DNA of 64,000 nt from Imperialibacter sp965651695 (GCA_965651695.1 CBFGTI010000003.1:1-64000), one strand, 5' to 3'. Counted from the first letter of the stretch, positions 1-9,293 are shown. Numbers and translations: made by a program. Notes: a model not told the origin generated them from the sequence alone.

Positions 1-32
1 CAGAAAGGATCCAGTTTTCCGCCCCCGCCGCC

Positions 33-56
33 CTCGTTGGGTCTTTTGACCAACGG
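33..56. repeat. Short stem-loop, TTGGTC/GACCAA type
   Basis: CGTTGG at 35-40 pairs with CCAACG at 50-55, with TC/GA extending the stem inward. The core TTGG..GACCAA resembles the stems inside the palindromic element at 20986-21106 and the degenerate copy near 26176, so this is probably a member of the same dispersed family. No gene is visible in bases 1-127. Confidence 0.4.
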
Positions 57-127
57 GCAACAAAGGCCAAATTGCAGCCACAGCCCCGGATCACCCCAGG
101 ATTGCCAAACATTGCCCTCGCAGCGCT

Positions 128-1153
128 TTAAAACACAAGCACCTTGGCTCCTTTCACATGCTTATTTTTCAGGTCGCTAAGGGCTTCGTTGGCTTTTAGA
201 AAAGGGTAAAGTTCTACTTCAGGTTTTAAAGGAATGCTTGCGGCCAGCGTGAGAAAATCCTCCACGTCTTTTCTCACAATGTTGGCCACGCTTTTTATTT
301 CCTTCTCCATCCACAGGTGATCCTGGTATTTAATGCCCAGCAGCTCACGCTGGTCGGCGGGTTCTTTTCTGATGGCATTTATTACCAGGCGCCCGCCGGG
401 CTTCAGGTGCAGCAGGCTATTCACCACTGGCTTCCATACAGGCGTTGTATCTATTATGGCATTGGCCTTCACAGGCGGCTCGTCGGTTACCTCGCCCGCC
501 CACGTTGCTCCCAGCTCGCGGGCAAAGGCTTGCTCCTCCTTGCTGCGTGCAAAAACCTGGATGTTTGACTGGGGCAGCAGGTGAAGCGCCATTTTCAATA
601 CCAGGTGACCGGAGGCGCCAAAACCCGAGAGGCCCAGCGTTTGCCCGTTTTGCAGCCCTGCAAGCCGGAGCGAGCGGTACCCTATGGCACCCGCGCAAAG
701 CAACGGTGCCGCCTCCACGTCTGAAAACGCCGTGGGGATCCGGTAAGCAAAGTGCTCAGGCACCGTCATGTATTCGGCATAACCTCCGTTTGCATCACGG
801 CCGGTGGCAGCAAAGGCCTCGCAAAGGTTTTCCAGCCCCGCCCGGCAGTACTCGCATTTGCCGCAGGCCGAAAAGATCCAGGCTACCCCCACACGATCGC
901 CACGTTTGAAGCGACTGGCACCTGCACCACATTTTTCTACAACACCCACTACCTGGTGCCCGGGTATTACCGGAAAAGAAGGCGGAGGGGTACGGCCCTC
1001 AATTTCGTCGAGCTCGGTATGGCACACGCCACAGCACGATATCCTGATGAGGACTTCGCCGTCGGCGGCAACGGGCACAGGCACATCCACCAGCCGCAGG
1101 GGCTGCTGATCGTGCACCATGTCGCAGATTTTGTCCAGTACAAAAGCTTTCAT
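128..1153 (-). CDS. Zinc-dependent alcohol dehydrogenase (MDR family)
   Basis: A 341-residue medium-chain dehydrogenase, expected to oxidise alcohols or reduce aldehydes with NAD(P) in the cytoplasm. The N-terminal GroES-like domain carries catalytic zinc ligands Cys44 (CGVCHTE) and His66. The usual GHE motif reads GHQ here, a small deviation. The structural zinc cysteines are 97, 100, 103 and 111 (CGKCEYC...C). A Rossmann domain with a degenerate GxGxxG (SGFGASG) follows near residue 176. The length is normal for the family. It is transcribed away from the 176-residue gene at 1351. The Crp-type box at 1283 lies between the two genes, but its spacing fits the rightward gene better. The substrate is not predictable. 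Confidence 0.9.
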   Translation of the reverse strand: MKAFVLDKICDMVHDQQPLRLVDVPVPVAADGEVLIRISCCGVCHTELDEIEGRTPPPSFPVIPGHQVVGVVEKCGAGASRFKRGDRVGVAWIFSACGKCEYCRAGLENLCEAFAATGRDANGGYAEYMTVPEHFAYRIPTAFSDVEAAPLLCAGAIGYRSLRLAGLQNGQTLGLSGFGASGHLVLKMALHLLPQSNIQVFARSKEEQAFARELGATWAGEVTDEPPVKANAIIDTTPVWKPVVNSLLHLKPGGRLVINAIRKEPADQRELLGIKYQDHLWMEKEIKSVANIVRKDVEDFLTLAASIPLKPEVELYPFLKANEALSDLKNKHVKGAKVLVF

Positions 1154-1260
1154 AAAGTACGGTCCGTTGTGGGCATTGAAATGAAGGGCACAAAAAAGCT
1201 AATGCCCTCGGCCATAGAAAATTTATAAAAAGCCGGCCTCATTTCCTATTGCTTTTTCCG

Positions 1261-1325
1261 CGACAAAAATCTCATGTCTCAATGATCGGGGTCATCAGCT
1301 ACACCTATGGGCTTAGCTATTTTTG
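1261..1325 (+). promoter_or_regulatory. Two-box Crp-type promoter for the 1351 gene and BON gene
   Basis: Proximal box TGATCGGGGTCAT lies at 1283-1295. After 22 bp comes a consensus Bacteroidota -7 element, TATTTTTG, at 1318-1325. A weak distal box with two mismatches (CGA-N6-TCT) starts at 1261, 22 bp upstream. The gene start at 1351 is about 25 bp after the -7 element. The arrangement matches the other island promoters. Confidence 0.6.
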
Positions 1326-1350
1326 ACACAGCATTTTTCCCTTATCGGCT

Positions 1351-1881
1351 ATGAAGCGAAGGCACGTCACATACTGGATCATTGCACTCGTTGTTGTTGG
1401 CTTCCTTACCATTTGGTTTTCCAGCAGCATGGTGCGGATGAAAGAAACTGAAGCTTATTCGGTTAATGACGCAGCGTTGAGCGACAGAATACTTATTGCC
1501 TCGCAGGGGAGTGAGTTTAAAGACGAAGTGGTGAAAAAGCTTGTTAATGCTTTCGATACGCTGCCGGTTTTTATCCGGGTGATCGACGTTAGCGAGCTCG
1601 ACGGTATTGACGAAGCCGATTGGTCGGTAATTGTAATTATACACACCGTAGAATACTGGAAGCCACCTAAGCCGGTGCTGGCCTTTCTCGACCGAACCAA
1701 CAACAGGCAAAAGCTGATAATGCTGAGCACCTCCGGGGAAGGCACGTTCGAACTGGAAGGGATTGATGGCATTTCCTCTGCCTCCAGGCTTACAGAGGCC
1801 GGCGAAAAGGCCGATGAAATTATTGAGCGGATAACCAGCCATATCATGTTCAACAACCTGGCAAGACAAGGAATACATTAA
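1351..1881 (+). CDS. Membrane-anchored protein of unknown function
   Basis: A 176-residue protein with one N-terminal membrane helix (about residues 8-24) after a basic start (MKRRH). A soluble part of about 140 residues follows. It has alternating hydrophobic strands (RILIASQGSEF, WSVIVIIHTVEYW, KLIMLSTSGEG) that suggest a flavodoxin-like or Rossmann-like alpha/beta fold. No cofactor loop is certain. I do not recognise a named family. It lies 12 bp before the BON-domain gene, so the two are probably co-transcribed from the two-box promoter at 1261-1325. This suggests a periplasmic-side stress role, but that is inference. Confidence 0.75.
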   Translation: MKRRHVTYWIIALVVVGFLTIWFSSSMVRMKETEAYSVNDAALSDRILIASQGSEFKDEVVKKLVNAFDTLPVFIRVIDVSELDGIDEADWSVIVIIHTVEYWKPPKPVLAFLDRTNNRQKLIMLSTSGEGTFELEGIDGISSASRLTEAGEKADEIIERITSHIMFNNLARQGIH

Positions 1882-1893
1882 ATAGTGAGACAT

Positions 1894-2571
1894 ATGAAAA
1901 CAGATCAGGAACTTCAGAAGGATGTGATGGAGGAGCTTCGCTGGGATCCTCTTCTTAAAGACATTGCCCCTCAAATAGGCGTAACTGCTAAAGATGGCGT
2001 AGTTACTCTATCGGGGTTGGTAGATACCTACGCCAAAAAGCTGGCAGCAGAAAAAGCTGCACAGCGCGTAATGGGTGTAAAAGTGGTGGCCATTGACCTG
2101 GAGGTAAAGCTGGGCGTGCTGGAGGCCAAAACAGATATAGAAATTGGCGAAGCCATTCGTAACGCCCTTCGGTGGCACAGTGCCGTGAATAACGACCAGA
2201 TTGAAGTGAAGGTTGACAACGGATGGGTACACCTGAGTGGCTACACCGAATGGGACTATGAGAGAAAAGCTGCTGCCAATGCAGTTCGAGATTTAATCGG
2301 GGTGAAAGGAGTGACCAACAATATCGAGTTGAAGTCGAGAGTGATCGACCCGAAGGACATTAAAAACAAAATAGCCGCGGCCTTCCATCGCAGTGCCACT
2401 ATCGACTCTACTGCCGTACAGGTGGAAGTAACCGGCACCCGCCTGGTGCTGAAGGGAAAGGTAAGGTCGTGGGCAGAGAAGAAGCAGGCCGAACAAATAG
2501 CGTGGGCTTCGCCTGGCGTAACCCAGGTAGAAAACAAAATAGATGTGGATATGGAGATCCTGGTGGCCTGA
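1894..2571 (+). CDS. BON-domain protein (three BON repeats)
   Basis: About 225 residues, almost entirely three BON domains (roughly 5-75, 80-150 and 155-222). Each has the family pattern of an alpha helix followed by a V-xx-G-x-V-x-L-x-G strand (VTLSGLV, VHLSGYT, LVLKGKV). BON domains bind phospholipid or act in osmotic and envelope stress (OsmY family). This copy has no signal peptide, so its location is uncertain. The ATG at 1894 is preferred over the in-frame GTG at 1885. It follows the membrane protein gene by 12 bp and is followed by a clear terminator. Soluble three-BON proteins are common in stress islands with Usp and PpsA genes. Confidence 0.88.
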   Translation: MKTDQELQKDVMEELRWDPLLKDIAPQIGVTAKDGVVTLSGLVDTYAKKLAAEKAAQRVMGVKVVAIDLEVKLGVLEAKTDIEIGEAIRNALRWHSAVNNDQIEVKVDNGWVHLSGYTEWDYERKAAANAVRDLIGVKGVTNNIELKSRVIDPKDIKNKIAAAFHRSATIDSTAVQVEVTGTRLVLKGKVRSWAEKKQAEQIAWASPGVTQVENKIDVDMEILVA

Positions 2572-2664
2572 GCTGCCACCTGAAGTGTCGACGAAAACAT
2601 CATTAAGAAAAATTGACATACCCAGACAAAAAGTAGACTAATACCAGAACTACAATGATAAAGA

Positions 2665-2689
2665 GGCGGAGATATGGTCCGCCTTTTTT
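2665..2689 (+). terminator. Rho-independent terminator after the BON gene
   Basis: GGCGGA at 2665-2670 pairs perfectly with TCCGCC at 2678-2683 across a 7-base loop, followed by six T residues. It ends the two-gene unit 1351-2571. Confidence 0.8.
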
Positions 2690-2787
2690 CTTTGCTGCTG
2701 CCGCCGGAAAACGCCAATTTTCAAGAGGCAAATCCCAGCTAATTGCCAATCTGCAGCTGGTCTTCCATGCCAGATGCTACGGTGTTG

Positions 2788-2852
2788 TGACCACACTTTT
2801 GTGCGGTGGTGATGGCCATCATCGTGCGGAGAGACATCCATCGCTACCTTGC
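2788..2852 (+). promoter_or_regulatory. Two-box Crp-type promoter for the DUF4136 lipoprotein
   Basis: The distal half-box is TGA-N6-TTT at 2788. The perfect proximal box TGATGGCCATCAT lies at 2810-2822, 22 bp downstream. After another 22 bp comes TACCTTGC at 2845, a near-consensus -7 element. The gene starts at 2915. Confidence 0.6.
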
Positions 2853-2914
2853 TGCAGACGTTCGGCTGGGCATGATGCCCCAGGCTAAACGGCCCAAAAA
2901 AACCAGCAACCAAA

Positions 2915-3565
2915 ATGGAAAATAAACTTAAAGCCGCCAGCGCCATTGTATTGGCCGTGGCGCTACAGGGCTGCTACCCCGAAGGCCCTGAATATATTGA
3001 TGAAACAGATATCGTTTACACCAATTATGATCCGGATTTCGATTTTGCTGAAGCGCTCACCTTCGCTCTTCCCGGGCAGGTGATCGTTGTATCCGACCAG
3101 GATTTTCGCTACAGGGGCGATATAACCGAGCCCGATTTTGTAGACCCGCCGTACAACAACCTCATTTTAAGTACTGTGCGGGACAATATGGTTCAGTCGG
3201 GCCGCACCGAAATTGACAAGGATGAAAACCCCGACGTTATCCTCCTCCTTTCAGTTTCGGCTACCACGCAGGTTTATTACTACTACGACTGGGACTACTG
3301 GAGCTGGTGGTACCCCCATTGGGGCAGCGGGCGGGGATGGCGGTATCCGGGCTCCTATCATCCGCCATACCGAAGATGCCACCGGGCGGGCACTTTGTTT
3401 ATACAGATGATCGACGCCCGGCACGAAAGCCCCGACAACCAGGTGCCTGTAGTGTGGTGCGCACTAATCAATGGCGTGCTGGAGGGCGACGCCGCTTCGG
3501 TTAGCCGAAGATTGCAGCAAACTATTGACCAGGCCTTCAGGCAGTCGCCATACTTCCACCGGTAA
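2915..3565 (+). CDS. DUF4136 family lipoprotein
   Basis: A 216-residue lipoprotein. The lipobox VALQGC places the lipidated Cys near residue 20. The mature part matches the DUF4136 pattern: a YDPDFDFAEALTFALP opening, a central region expected to form beta strands and helix, and a low-complexity aromatic stretch YYYYDWDYWSWWYPHW before the C-terminal conserved segment. A C-terminal helix (VSRRLQQTIDQAFRQSPY) closes the protein. The family's function is unknown; members sit in the outer membrane or periplasm. It is followed by a beta-barrel gene 11 bp downstream, so the two likely form an operon under the two-box promoter at 2788-2852. Confidence 0.85.
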   Translation: MENKLKAASAIVLAVALQGCYPEGPEYIDETDIVYTNYDPDFDFAEALTFALPGQVIVVSDQDFRYRGDITEPDFVDPPYNNLILSTVRDNMVQSGRTEIDKDENPDVILLLSVSATTQVYYYYDWDYWSWWYPHWGSGRGWRYPGSYHPPYRRCHRAGTLFIQMIDARHESPDNQVPVVWCALINGVLEGDAASVSRRLQQTIDQAFRQSPYFHR

Positions 3566-3576
3566 AACATTGCGCC

Positions 3577-4164
3577 ATGAAAAAGCTACTCTCATTTTTT
3601 CTCATTTGCGGCGCGGCGTTATGGCATCCGGCAGCCAAAGCCCAGCAGCAGCTTTCGGTGCAGTATGTGGTGGCCGTGCCAGCGGCCGGTTTCAACGGTT
3701 ACATCGGCGAAACCAGCTTCAACGGTGCGCTGTTTGAGCTGCACAGGCATGTTGGCCCTGTGGCTCTTGGCGGAAGCTTTGGGTGGAATGCCTTTTACGA
3801 GCGAAAGCCCCACGGCCTGTACCACGATGGCAATGCGTCGTTTTCGGGTGTGCAGTACCATTACGCTAATATTTTGCCGCTGCACCTGGGTGGCTACTAT
3901 ACATTTTTCAGGGAAAGGGAGCTGAACCCCGTGGCGGGCATTGGTATGGGCGCGCTTTATTCTATGCAGGTAACCGACATGGGCCTGTACCGCTGGGCCA
4001 CCGACTACTGGAGCCTGAGTGTGCGACCCGAAGCCGGATTGCTATACTGGCCGTGGTTTTCTACCGGCATCAAGGTGGCTTTTCGCTACAACCAATCGTT
4101 CAAAACCTCCGCCTCAAACCCCGGCCAGTCGTTTTGGACGTTTTCGGTGGGCTTTGTTTACTAA
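3577..4164 (+). CDS. Small outer-membrane beta-barrel protein
   Basis: A 195-residue protein with a signal peptide (MKKLLSFFLICGAALWHPAAKAQ). The rest consists of alternating polar/hydrophobic strands rich in Gly and aromatic residues (VALGGSFGWNAFY, LHLGGYYTFF, VAGIGMGALYSM) and ends in the aromatic strand FWTFSVGFVY. The terminal aromatic residue is a barrel-assembly signal, and the size fits an 8-stranded OmpA/OmpX-like barrel. It starts 11 bp after the DUF4136 gene and is probably translated from the same message. Substrate or partner is unknown. Confidence 0.8.
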   Translation: MKKLLSFFLICGAALWHPAAKAQQQLSVQYVVAVPAAGFNGYIGETSFNGALFELHRHVGPVALGGSFGWNAFYERKPHGLYHDGNASFSGVQYHYANILPLHLGGYYTFFRERELNPVAGIGMGALYSMQVTDMGLYRWATDYWSLSVRPEAGLLYWPWFSTGIKVAFRYNQSFKTSASNPGQSFWTFSVGFVY

Positions 4165-4186
4165 ATGTAAGCTTGTCGAAGAGTAT

Positions 4187-4246
4187 AACCCTCGTTTGCA
4201 ACGAGGGTTGACGAAGCTGGCGACTGTGTCGCACGTTACGCAATAG
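4187..4246. repeat. REP-like stem-loop element, copy 1
   Basis: AACCCTCGTT (4187-4196) and AACGAGGGTT (4200-4209) form a 10-bp stem with a 3-base loop. A second small stem, GCGAC-TGT-GTCGC, and the tail GCACGTTACGC follow. The same layout recurs at 10152-10205, with covarying bases in the first stem. Nothing else is evident in the gene-free stretch 4165-4416. Confidence 0.6.
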
Positions 4247-4416
4247 TCGGAAGGTTGGTATTCAGTTTTCAGCATTGTCAGTTAGAATCTGCCCCTGCCG
4301 ATGCGGGGAGGCTCTTCCACATGCCCCATTTGCCTTTTTTCCAGCCACAAAATAATGCGATATTAATTTTAGTATTTTGAGGGGTAAAACTGATCAGGTG
4401 CTGGAGAAATAATAAA

Positions 4417-5408
4417 ATGGAAGAACAGGACAAAATTGTGATTTACGAGTCGGAAGACGGCCAGGCAGCCATCGGTGTCCGGGTCGATCTCGATACCGTT
4501 TGGCTTTCACTTAACCAGATAACAGAATTGTTCCAAAGAGACAAGTCTGTTGTTTCCAGACATATTAGCAACGTCTTTAAAGACGGGGAGCTGGACCGGA
4601 AGGCAACTGTTGCAAATTATGCAACAATTCAAAATGAAGGAGGCAGAGAGGTTTCAAGAGAAATCGAATACTACAACCTGGACGTCATCACATCCGTTGG
4701 CTATCGTGTTAAATCCAACGGGGTACCCAATTCCGAATTTGGGCCACCAAAGTGCTGAAAGACTACCTACTTCAAGGCTATGCACTCAATCAAAAAAGAC
4801 TAAAAGAAAAAGAACAGCAGCTCTTTGAACTGCAAAAGGCAGTGGAGGTAGTGTCCCTGGTTGCCAACAGCAAAGCACTTTCCTCAACCGAAACAAGCGG
4901 TATCCTTGAGGTGCTCAACCAATACAGCCCTGCCCTGCAGGTGCTGGATGAGTACGACCAGCAGCAGTTGAGGATTGACGACACCACAGCAGGTCAGGTT
5001 CACGAACTGACCTTGAAGAGGCTATACAACAGATCGACGTATGGCGAAAACATCAACAGGCTGGCAGGCTCTTCGGCAACGAAAAAGATGAGTCTTTTAA
5101 AAGCTCGTTGCAGACCATCTACCAGACGTTTGACGGGAATGATCTATACCCCAGCATGGAAGAAAAGGCAGCCAACCTGCTTTACCTTGTGGTGAAAAAC
5201 CACTCCTTTTCTGATGGGAACAAACGCATAGCTGCCGGCCTCTTCGTCTATTTTTGAAAAATAATAAGGCCCTCTTACCAGCGACGGACATAAAAGGATA
5301 GCCGACAATGCGCTGGTGGCCCTGACGCTGATGGTGGCCGAAAGCCGTCCGGAAGACAAGGACATCATGATCAAGGTGATCGTGAACCTCATCAACAAAA
5401 AAAACTAA
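4417..5408 (+). pseudogene. Decayed RhuM-Fic/Doc family gene (four frameshifts)
   Basis: The reading frame begins as a RhuM-type protein (IVIYESEDGQ, VWLSLNQITELFQRDKSVVS, YYNLDVITSVGYRV). It continues through a coiled-coil linker (LKEKEQQLFELQKAVE) to a Fic/Doc-like core, HSFSDGNKRIA, and the tail RIADNALVALTLM. Reading it through requires single-base shifts near 4722, 5015, 5252 and 5296; two of these lie in A or T runs. Intact relatives of about 330 residues combine RhuM and Fic domains and occur near mobile elements and restriction loci. Fic/Doc enzymes modify proteins with AMP or phosphate, using the His of the HxFxxGNKR motif, which is still present here. The gene is likely dead in this strain unless the shifts are assembly errors; flanking genes are intact. 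Confidence 0.85.
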
Positions 5409-5417
5409 CTACTCCCG

Positions 5418-5460
5418 CTGGTGCGAGCCCGGCTGGAAGCCCGGCTGGAAGCCCACGGCT
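5418..5460. repeat. 12-bp tandem repeat GCCCGGCTGGAA (two units)
   Basis: Units lie at 5427-5438 and 5439-5450, within the context CGCTGGTGCGAGCCC...CGGCTCGTA. The same unit and context recur at 9836, with a related unit at about 15807 and another inside a gene at 30800. The rest of 5409-5691 holds no convincing gene. Confidence 0.6.
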
Positions 5461-5691
5461 CGTATCCTTCGTCTATAAGCCCCCACCGCACCTACCAATC
5501 CAGCGCACAAAACGCTGCAACTGCCAGGCGAACTGCTCTTCATCGCCTTCGCCAAATGCTTTTGCCAGTCCCGTCATTTCGCTTACACCGGCAAAATGAT
5601 AGCTCCTTATCAAATCCATACAAACTCCATTTTTCAGGCACACTTTTCGCTAAATTGCCACCAGGCCTGCAACAAGCCGGCCCTAACTTTT

Positions 5692-8600
5692 ATGAAACTC
5701 AACTTTTTTGTATTCCTGCTCTTTTTCCAACTGTCTGCCTATGCGCAACTGCCAAAGCTGGTGGTTCCCAGTGGCCATACCAACCCGGTTGTTGCACTGG
5801 AAGTAACCCCCGGCGGAAGTTTCATGTACAGCACCGACGGAAGTAAGGAAGTAACGGTGTGGGATTTTAAAACCACCCGTATCGTGTCGTTTCTTGAGGG
5901 TCACGAGGCCGGTGTAAACACTTTGGCACTCTCTGCCGAAGGCAAACTGCTTGCCTCGGGCGATGCCGATGGTAAGCTTATTATCAGAAACGAGAGCGAC
6001 TGGAAAATTCTGAAAATAACGGAAGCCGGCGCGCCCATTGCTAAAGTTTCCTTCGAACAGGGAGGAAAAAGAATAGCCGTGCTCACATCCACCGGCATAC
6101 TTCAGCTGATCAATGCTTCCTCGGGAGCAGTGGAGCAAAGCATTGAACGACCAGCCTCATCTATTTCCTCCTTTTGCTGGCTCGGCGCCGGGCAAGTAGG
6201 CCTTGGCCTGAAAAACGGCTGGTTTGAAGTTTATGACCTGACAGAAAACAAAGCGGTGGTTTCTATACAAATTTCAGAAAAAGCAATTGCCGCATTGGCT
6301 GCCGATGGTACCGCTACCTGTTGGGCCGGCACAAGCGAAGGCGAGCTGGTAGGCATAGAAAATGGCACTGCTATAAAGGGGATAAAGACGCCTTTGACGA
6401 GATTAACCGGCATTTGGGTGTTTGGCAACGCCATAGTGGCAACAGGAAGAGGCAGCGAAACCAACATTCATTTTTACTCGCCATCCGATGGAACTGAAAT
6501 CTCCGGCAAATTAAAACTTCCTGCAGCGCTAAAGCAGCAGAGCGCATTTGCTGTTGGCATTCAGACGCTGGACTTTTCTGCAGAAACCGTCCTGGTGCCA
6601 GATTATGAAGGAGGTATTCAGCAATACAACTTTGGCACGGGAGAGCTTGCCGCCAGGTACACGGGCCAGGCTGCTAAAATCCATTCCCTGGCCATCAACC
6701 GGCAAGGCGACCAGCTGGCCATTGGCAGCAGCCGCGGAGTAGCGCTTATGGACCTCGCAGGCCGGGCCGATCCAAAGCGGCTAAAGAATGTATCGGCCCC
6801 GGTGGTGGGGCTTAGCTATGGCAGCAATCCTTACCTGCTGGCCGGCATACAGGAAAACAGCTTGCTGACCGTGTGGGACACTCAATACGATGCCGTTACA
6901 TTCAGCCAATCCACCAACGAAAAACCGGTGTTCCCCTACCTGGCAATCAACAACAACGATGAGCAGCTGATAAAAAAAGTAGAAAAGGGAACCGGCGTGT
7001 TTTTCATTAAAAGCGCCGAAAAACCCAAAATTATTAAGCTGAAAGAGTCGTACGACCAGCGACTGACGCCCGATGGCAAGTACTTGCTGGCGCAAGACGG
7101 CAACACGGGCATTACTTTTTACGATGCCGAAAGCTTCAAAAAAGTGAGGACGCTCAAAGCGGAAGGCTTGCAGTATTTTGAAATAAGCCCCGATGGGAGA
7201 TGGTTGACCGCGCTGATTAAAAACGGAGGCACCTGGTTACAACTGCTGGATTATGCCACGGGTAAGGCAGCGAAGCAAATACAGGTTCCGGCAGGAAAAT
7301 CGGTTACCCGCATGCAGTTCGACCCCACCGGCCGCTACATCGTTACCCTTTCAAACGTGGTGAGTAAAGGAAGCACCAAAGGCGATTTTTCTGTTACGTT
7401 TTGGGATATCAGCAAAGAGCAGGAAGCTTTTAAACTAAGCGGGCATTCAGCTGCCGTTTCAGGCCTGGCTTTTACACCCGATGGCAGTATTCTTTTTTCG
7501 GCCGGGTACGATGGTTTAATCAAGTGCTGGTCGGTTGAAGGCCAAAACGAGCTGGCCACAATAGTGCCGCTTGGCGATACAGACTGGGCTGTTGTAACGC
7601 CCGACGGCCTTTTCGATGCCTCCGGGGAGGCTATGGTGGGCCTTCACTACGCGCATGGCAAGGAAGCAATCGCCCTTGAGCAACTAAAGGGCAGCTTCTA
7701 CGAGCCCTACTTGCTCCCCAAGCTGCTGGGCTTTCACAAGGAACCTATCCGGCAAACCCCCCGGCTGGAGGGCTTCGACTTGTACCCGGAAGTAAAACTG
7801 GCTCATCCTGAACAAAACAACGGAATGCTGGGAATCAACCTCAACGACCAGGGGGGTGGCATCGGCAGGATCGTGATTCTTATCAATGGGAAAGAAGTGA
7901 TTAACGAAGCCAGGGGAGTAGAAAAAACGGTGGAGGGTTTTGCCAACTTCGACTACAATATTGAAAACCACCCATATATAAGAAAAGGCGACCTCAATAA
8001 GATTACCGTGAAGGCCTACAACCAGCAGGGATATCTGTCGAGCCCGGAGAAAAGTGTTTACCTGGTAGACGACAGCCGGCCGGGCGAGGAAGCGAAGCCC
8101 CGGATTTTTGGACTTGTTGCGGGGGTTTCCGACTACCAGGGCAATGGCCTCGACCTGAAGTTTGCTGCCAAGGATGCCGAAGATTTCCACAACGCGCTGA
8201 AGCTAAGCGCAGAGTCACACTTTGGCAAAGAAAACGTGAACCTGCAGCTGCTTACCACGCTGCAAGGGCACCAGATCCCCAGCAAGCAAAATATTTTGAA
8301 AGCAGCCGAAACCATTAAGAACGCCGCTACCGCTAATGACTACCTGGTGATATATCTCTCAGGCCATGGCGTTACAGAAAATGGCGATTTCTATTATTTA
8401 ACTGCAGATGCTTCGGATACGAAGGCCTCCGGTGCGCTGGAAAATGCCACTTACTCCCTGAGCAGCCGCGAACTTACAACGCTGGTAAGCAGCATACCCG
8501 CTACAAGGCAGGTGTTGGTGATCGACGCATGCCATTCGGGGCAGCTGGCGCAGAACCTGGGCAGCAGCGGCTTCTCGGTAAGCTCCGATGAGGCACGGGC

Positions 8601-9240
8601 GCTGGAAACGCTGAAAGACCGAACAGGCCTTTACATCATAGCCGGTTCGGCCGCCGACGCCGTGAGCTACGAAGCATCGGCCTTCGACCAGGGCCTGCTC
8701 ACCTACTCGCTGCTGTATGGCATGAAAGGCCCTGCCCTGCGGGAAGACCGGTACATCGATATCATTGGCCTGTTCAATTTTGCTTCTAAAAAAGTGCCCG
8801 AACTGGCTTCGGAAATAGGCGGCATTCAGAAGCCGGAGGTGAGGGTGCCCAACGACCTGCGTACTTTCGATATTGGCGAATTGAGCACCGAGCTGCGAAG
8901 CCAGATCGTTCTGAAATCGAGCAGACCGCCGGTGGCTGCTTCGGCATTTCAAAACGAAGCCACGTTTACCGACGACCTGCAGATTGGAGAGCTGATCGAC
9001 CAGCGGTTGAAGCAAATAGAGAGAGGAAACAGCGATAAGGGCCTGTTGTTTGTCGACCAAAAGAGCTTCCCCGAAGCCTATGTAGTTCGTGGCCGCTACA
9101 GCGAAACCACCACGGGAATTTCAGCGGTGGGGGCTGTTTTCAAAGGGAAAGCAAAATTGGCAGATATAGAAGCATCGGCCGCTTCGAGAGACGAGGTGAT
9201 TGACCTGCTGATGGCCAAAATTATGCAGGTGATTGAGTAA
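5692..9240 (+). CDS. WD40-repeat protein with C-terminal caspase-like (C14) domain
   Basis: I choose the ATG at 5692 because it opens a clean signal peptide (MKLNFFVFLLFFQLSAYAQ); an upstream in-frame ATG at 5596 has none. The mature protein of about 1,160 residues starts with WD40-type propeller repeats (for example FSADGxxLxSGDxDG, VTVWDF, FTPDGSILFSAGYDG) up to about residue 650. An Ig-like linker and then a peptidase C14 domain follow. Catalytic His892 lies in SGHG and Cys947 in DACHSG. About 180 C-terminal residues follow. Bacterial caspase homologues cleave after basic residues and often work in regulated proteolysis or cell death. The export signal argues for periplasmic or surface action. 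No obvious partner gene is adjacent. The substrate is unknown. Confidence 0.9.
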   Translation: MKLNFFVFLLFFQLSAYAQLPKLVVPSGHTNPVVALEVTPGGSFMYSTDGSKEVTVWDFKTTRIVSFLEGHEAGVNTLALSAEGKLLASGDADGKLIIRNESDWKILKITEAGAPIAKVSFEQGGKRIAVLTSTGILQLINASSGAVEQSIERPASSISSFCWLGAGQVGLGLKNGWFEVYDLTENKAVVSIQISEKAIAALAADGTATCWAGTSEGELVGIENGTAIKGIKTPLTRLTGIWVFGNAIVATGRGSETNIHFYSPSDGTEISGKLKLPAALKQQSAFAVGIQTLDFSAETVLVPDYEGGIQQYNFGTGELAARYTGQAAKIHSLAINRQGDQLAIGSSRGVALMDLAGRADPKRLKNVSAPVVGLSYGSNPYLLAGIQENSLLTVWDTQYDAVTFSQSTNEKPVFPYLAINNNDEQLIKKVEKGTGVFFIKSAEKPKIIKLKESYDQRLTPDGKYLLAQDGNTGITFYDAESFKKVRTLKAEGLQYFEISPDGRWLTALIKNGGTWLQLLDYATGKAAKQIQVPAGKSVTRMQFDPTGRYIVTLSNVVSKGSTKGDFSVTFWDISKEQEAFKLSGHSAAVSGLAFTPDGSILFSAGYDGLIKCWSVEGQNELATIVPLGDTDWAVVTPDGLFDASGEAMVGLHYAHGKEAIALEQLKGSFYEPYLLPKLLGFHKEPIRQTPRLEGFDLYPEVKLAHPEQNNGMLGINLNDQGGGIGRIVILINGKEVINEARGVEKTVEGFANFDYNIENHPYIRKGDLNKITVKAYNQQGYLSSPEKSVYLVDDSRPGEEAKPRIFGLVAGVSDYQGNGLDLKFAAKDAEDFHNALKLSAESHFGKENVNLQLLTTLQGHQIPSKQNILKAAETIKNAATANDYLVIYLSGHGVTENGDFYYLTADASDTKASGALENATYSLSSRELTTLVSSIPATRQVLVIDACHSGQLAQNLGSSGFSVSSDEARALETLKDRTGLYIIAGSAADAVSYEASAFDQGLLTYSLLYGMKGPALREDRYIDIIGLFNFASKKVPELASEIGGIQKPEVRVPNDLRTFDIGELSTELRSQIVLKSSRPPVAASAFQNEATFTDDLQIGELIDQRLKQIERGNSDKGLLFVDQKSFPEAYVVRGRYSETTTGISAVGAVFKGKAKLADIEASAASRDEVIDLLMAKIMQVIE

Positions 9241-9293
9241 GGTGCGATAAGCAGCACCCGATTGCCAGTTTTCGGACCTTCCGCCCGGGTGGA

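Noticed and set aside
445..1228. Overlapping plus-strand frames opposite the alcohol dehydrogenase
   Set aside because: They have Arg/Pro-rich shadow composition and no motif; the minus-strand enzyme is clear.
1154..1295. The box at 1283 as a promoter element of the alcohol dehydrogenase
   Set aside because: On the minus strand no TA-type -7 element lies at 22-23 bp; on the plus strand a consensus one does.
2655..2888. A 77-codon frame between the BON and DUF4136 genes
   Set aside because: It starts inside the terminator hairpin and covers the two-box promoter, and its composition is not coding-like.
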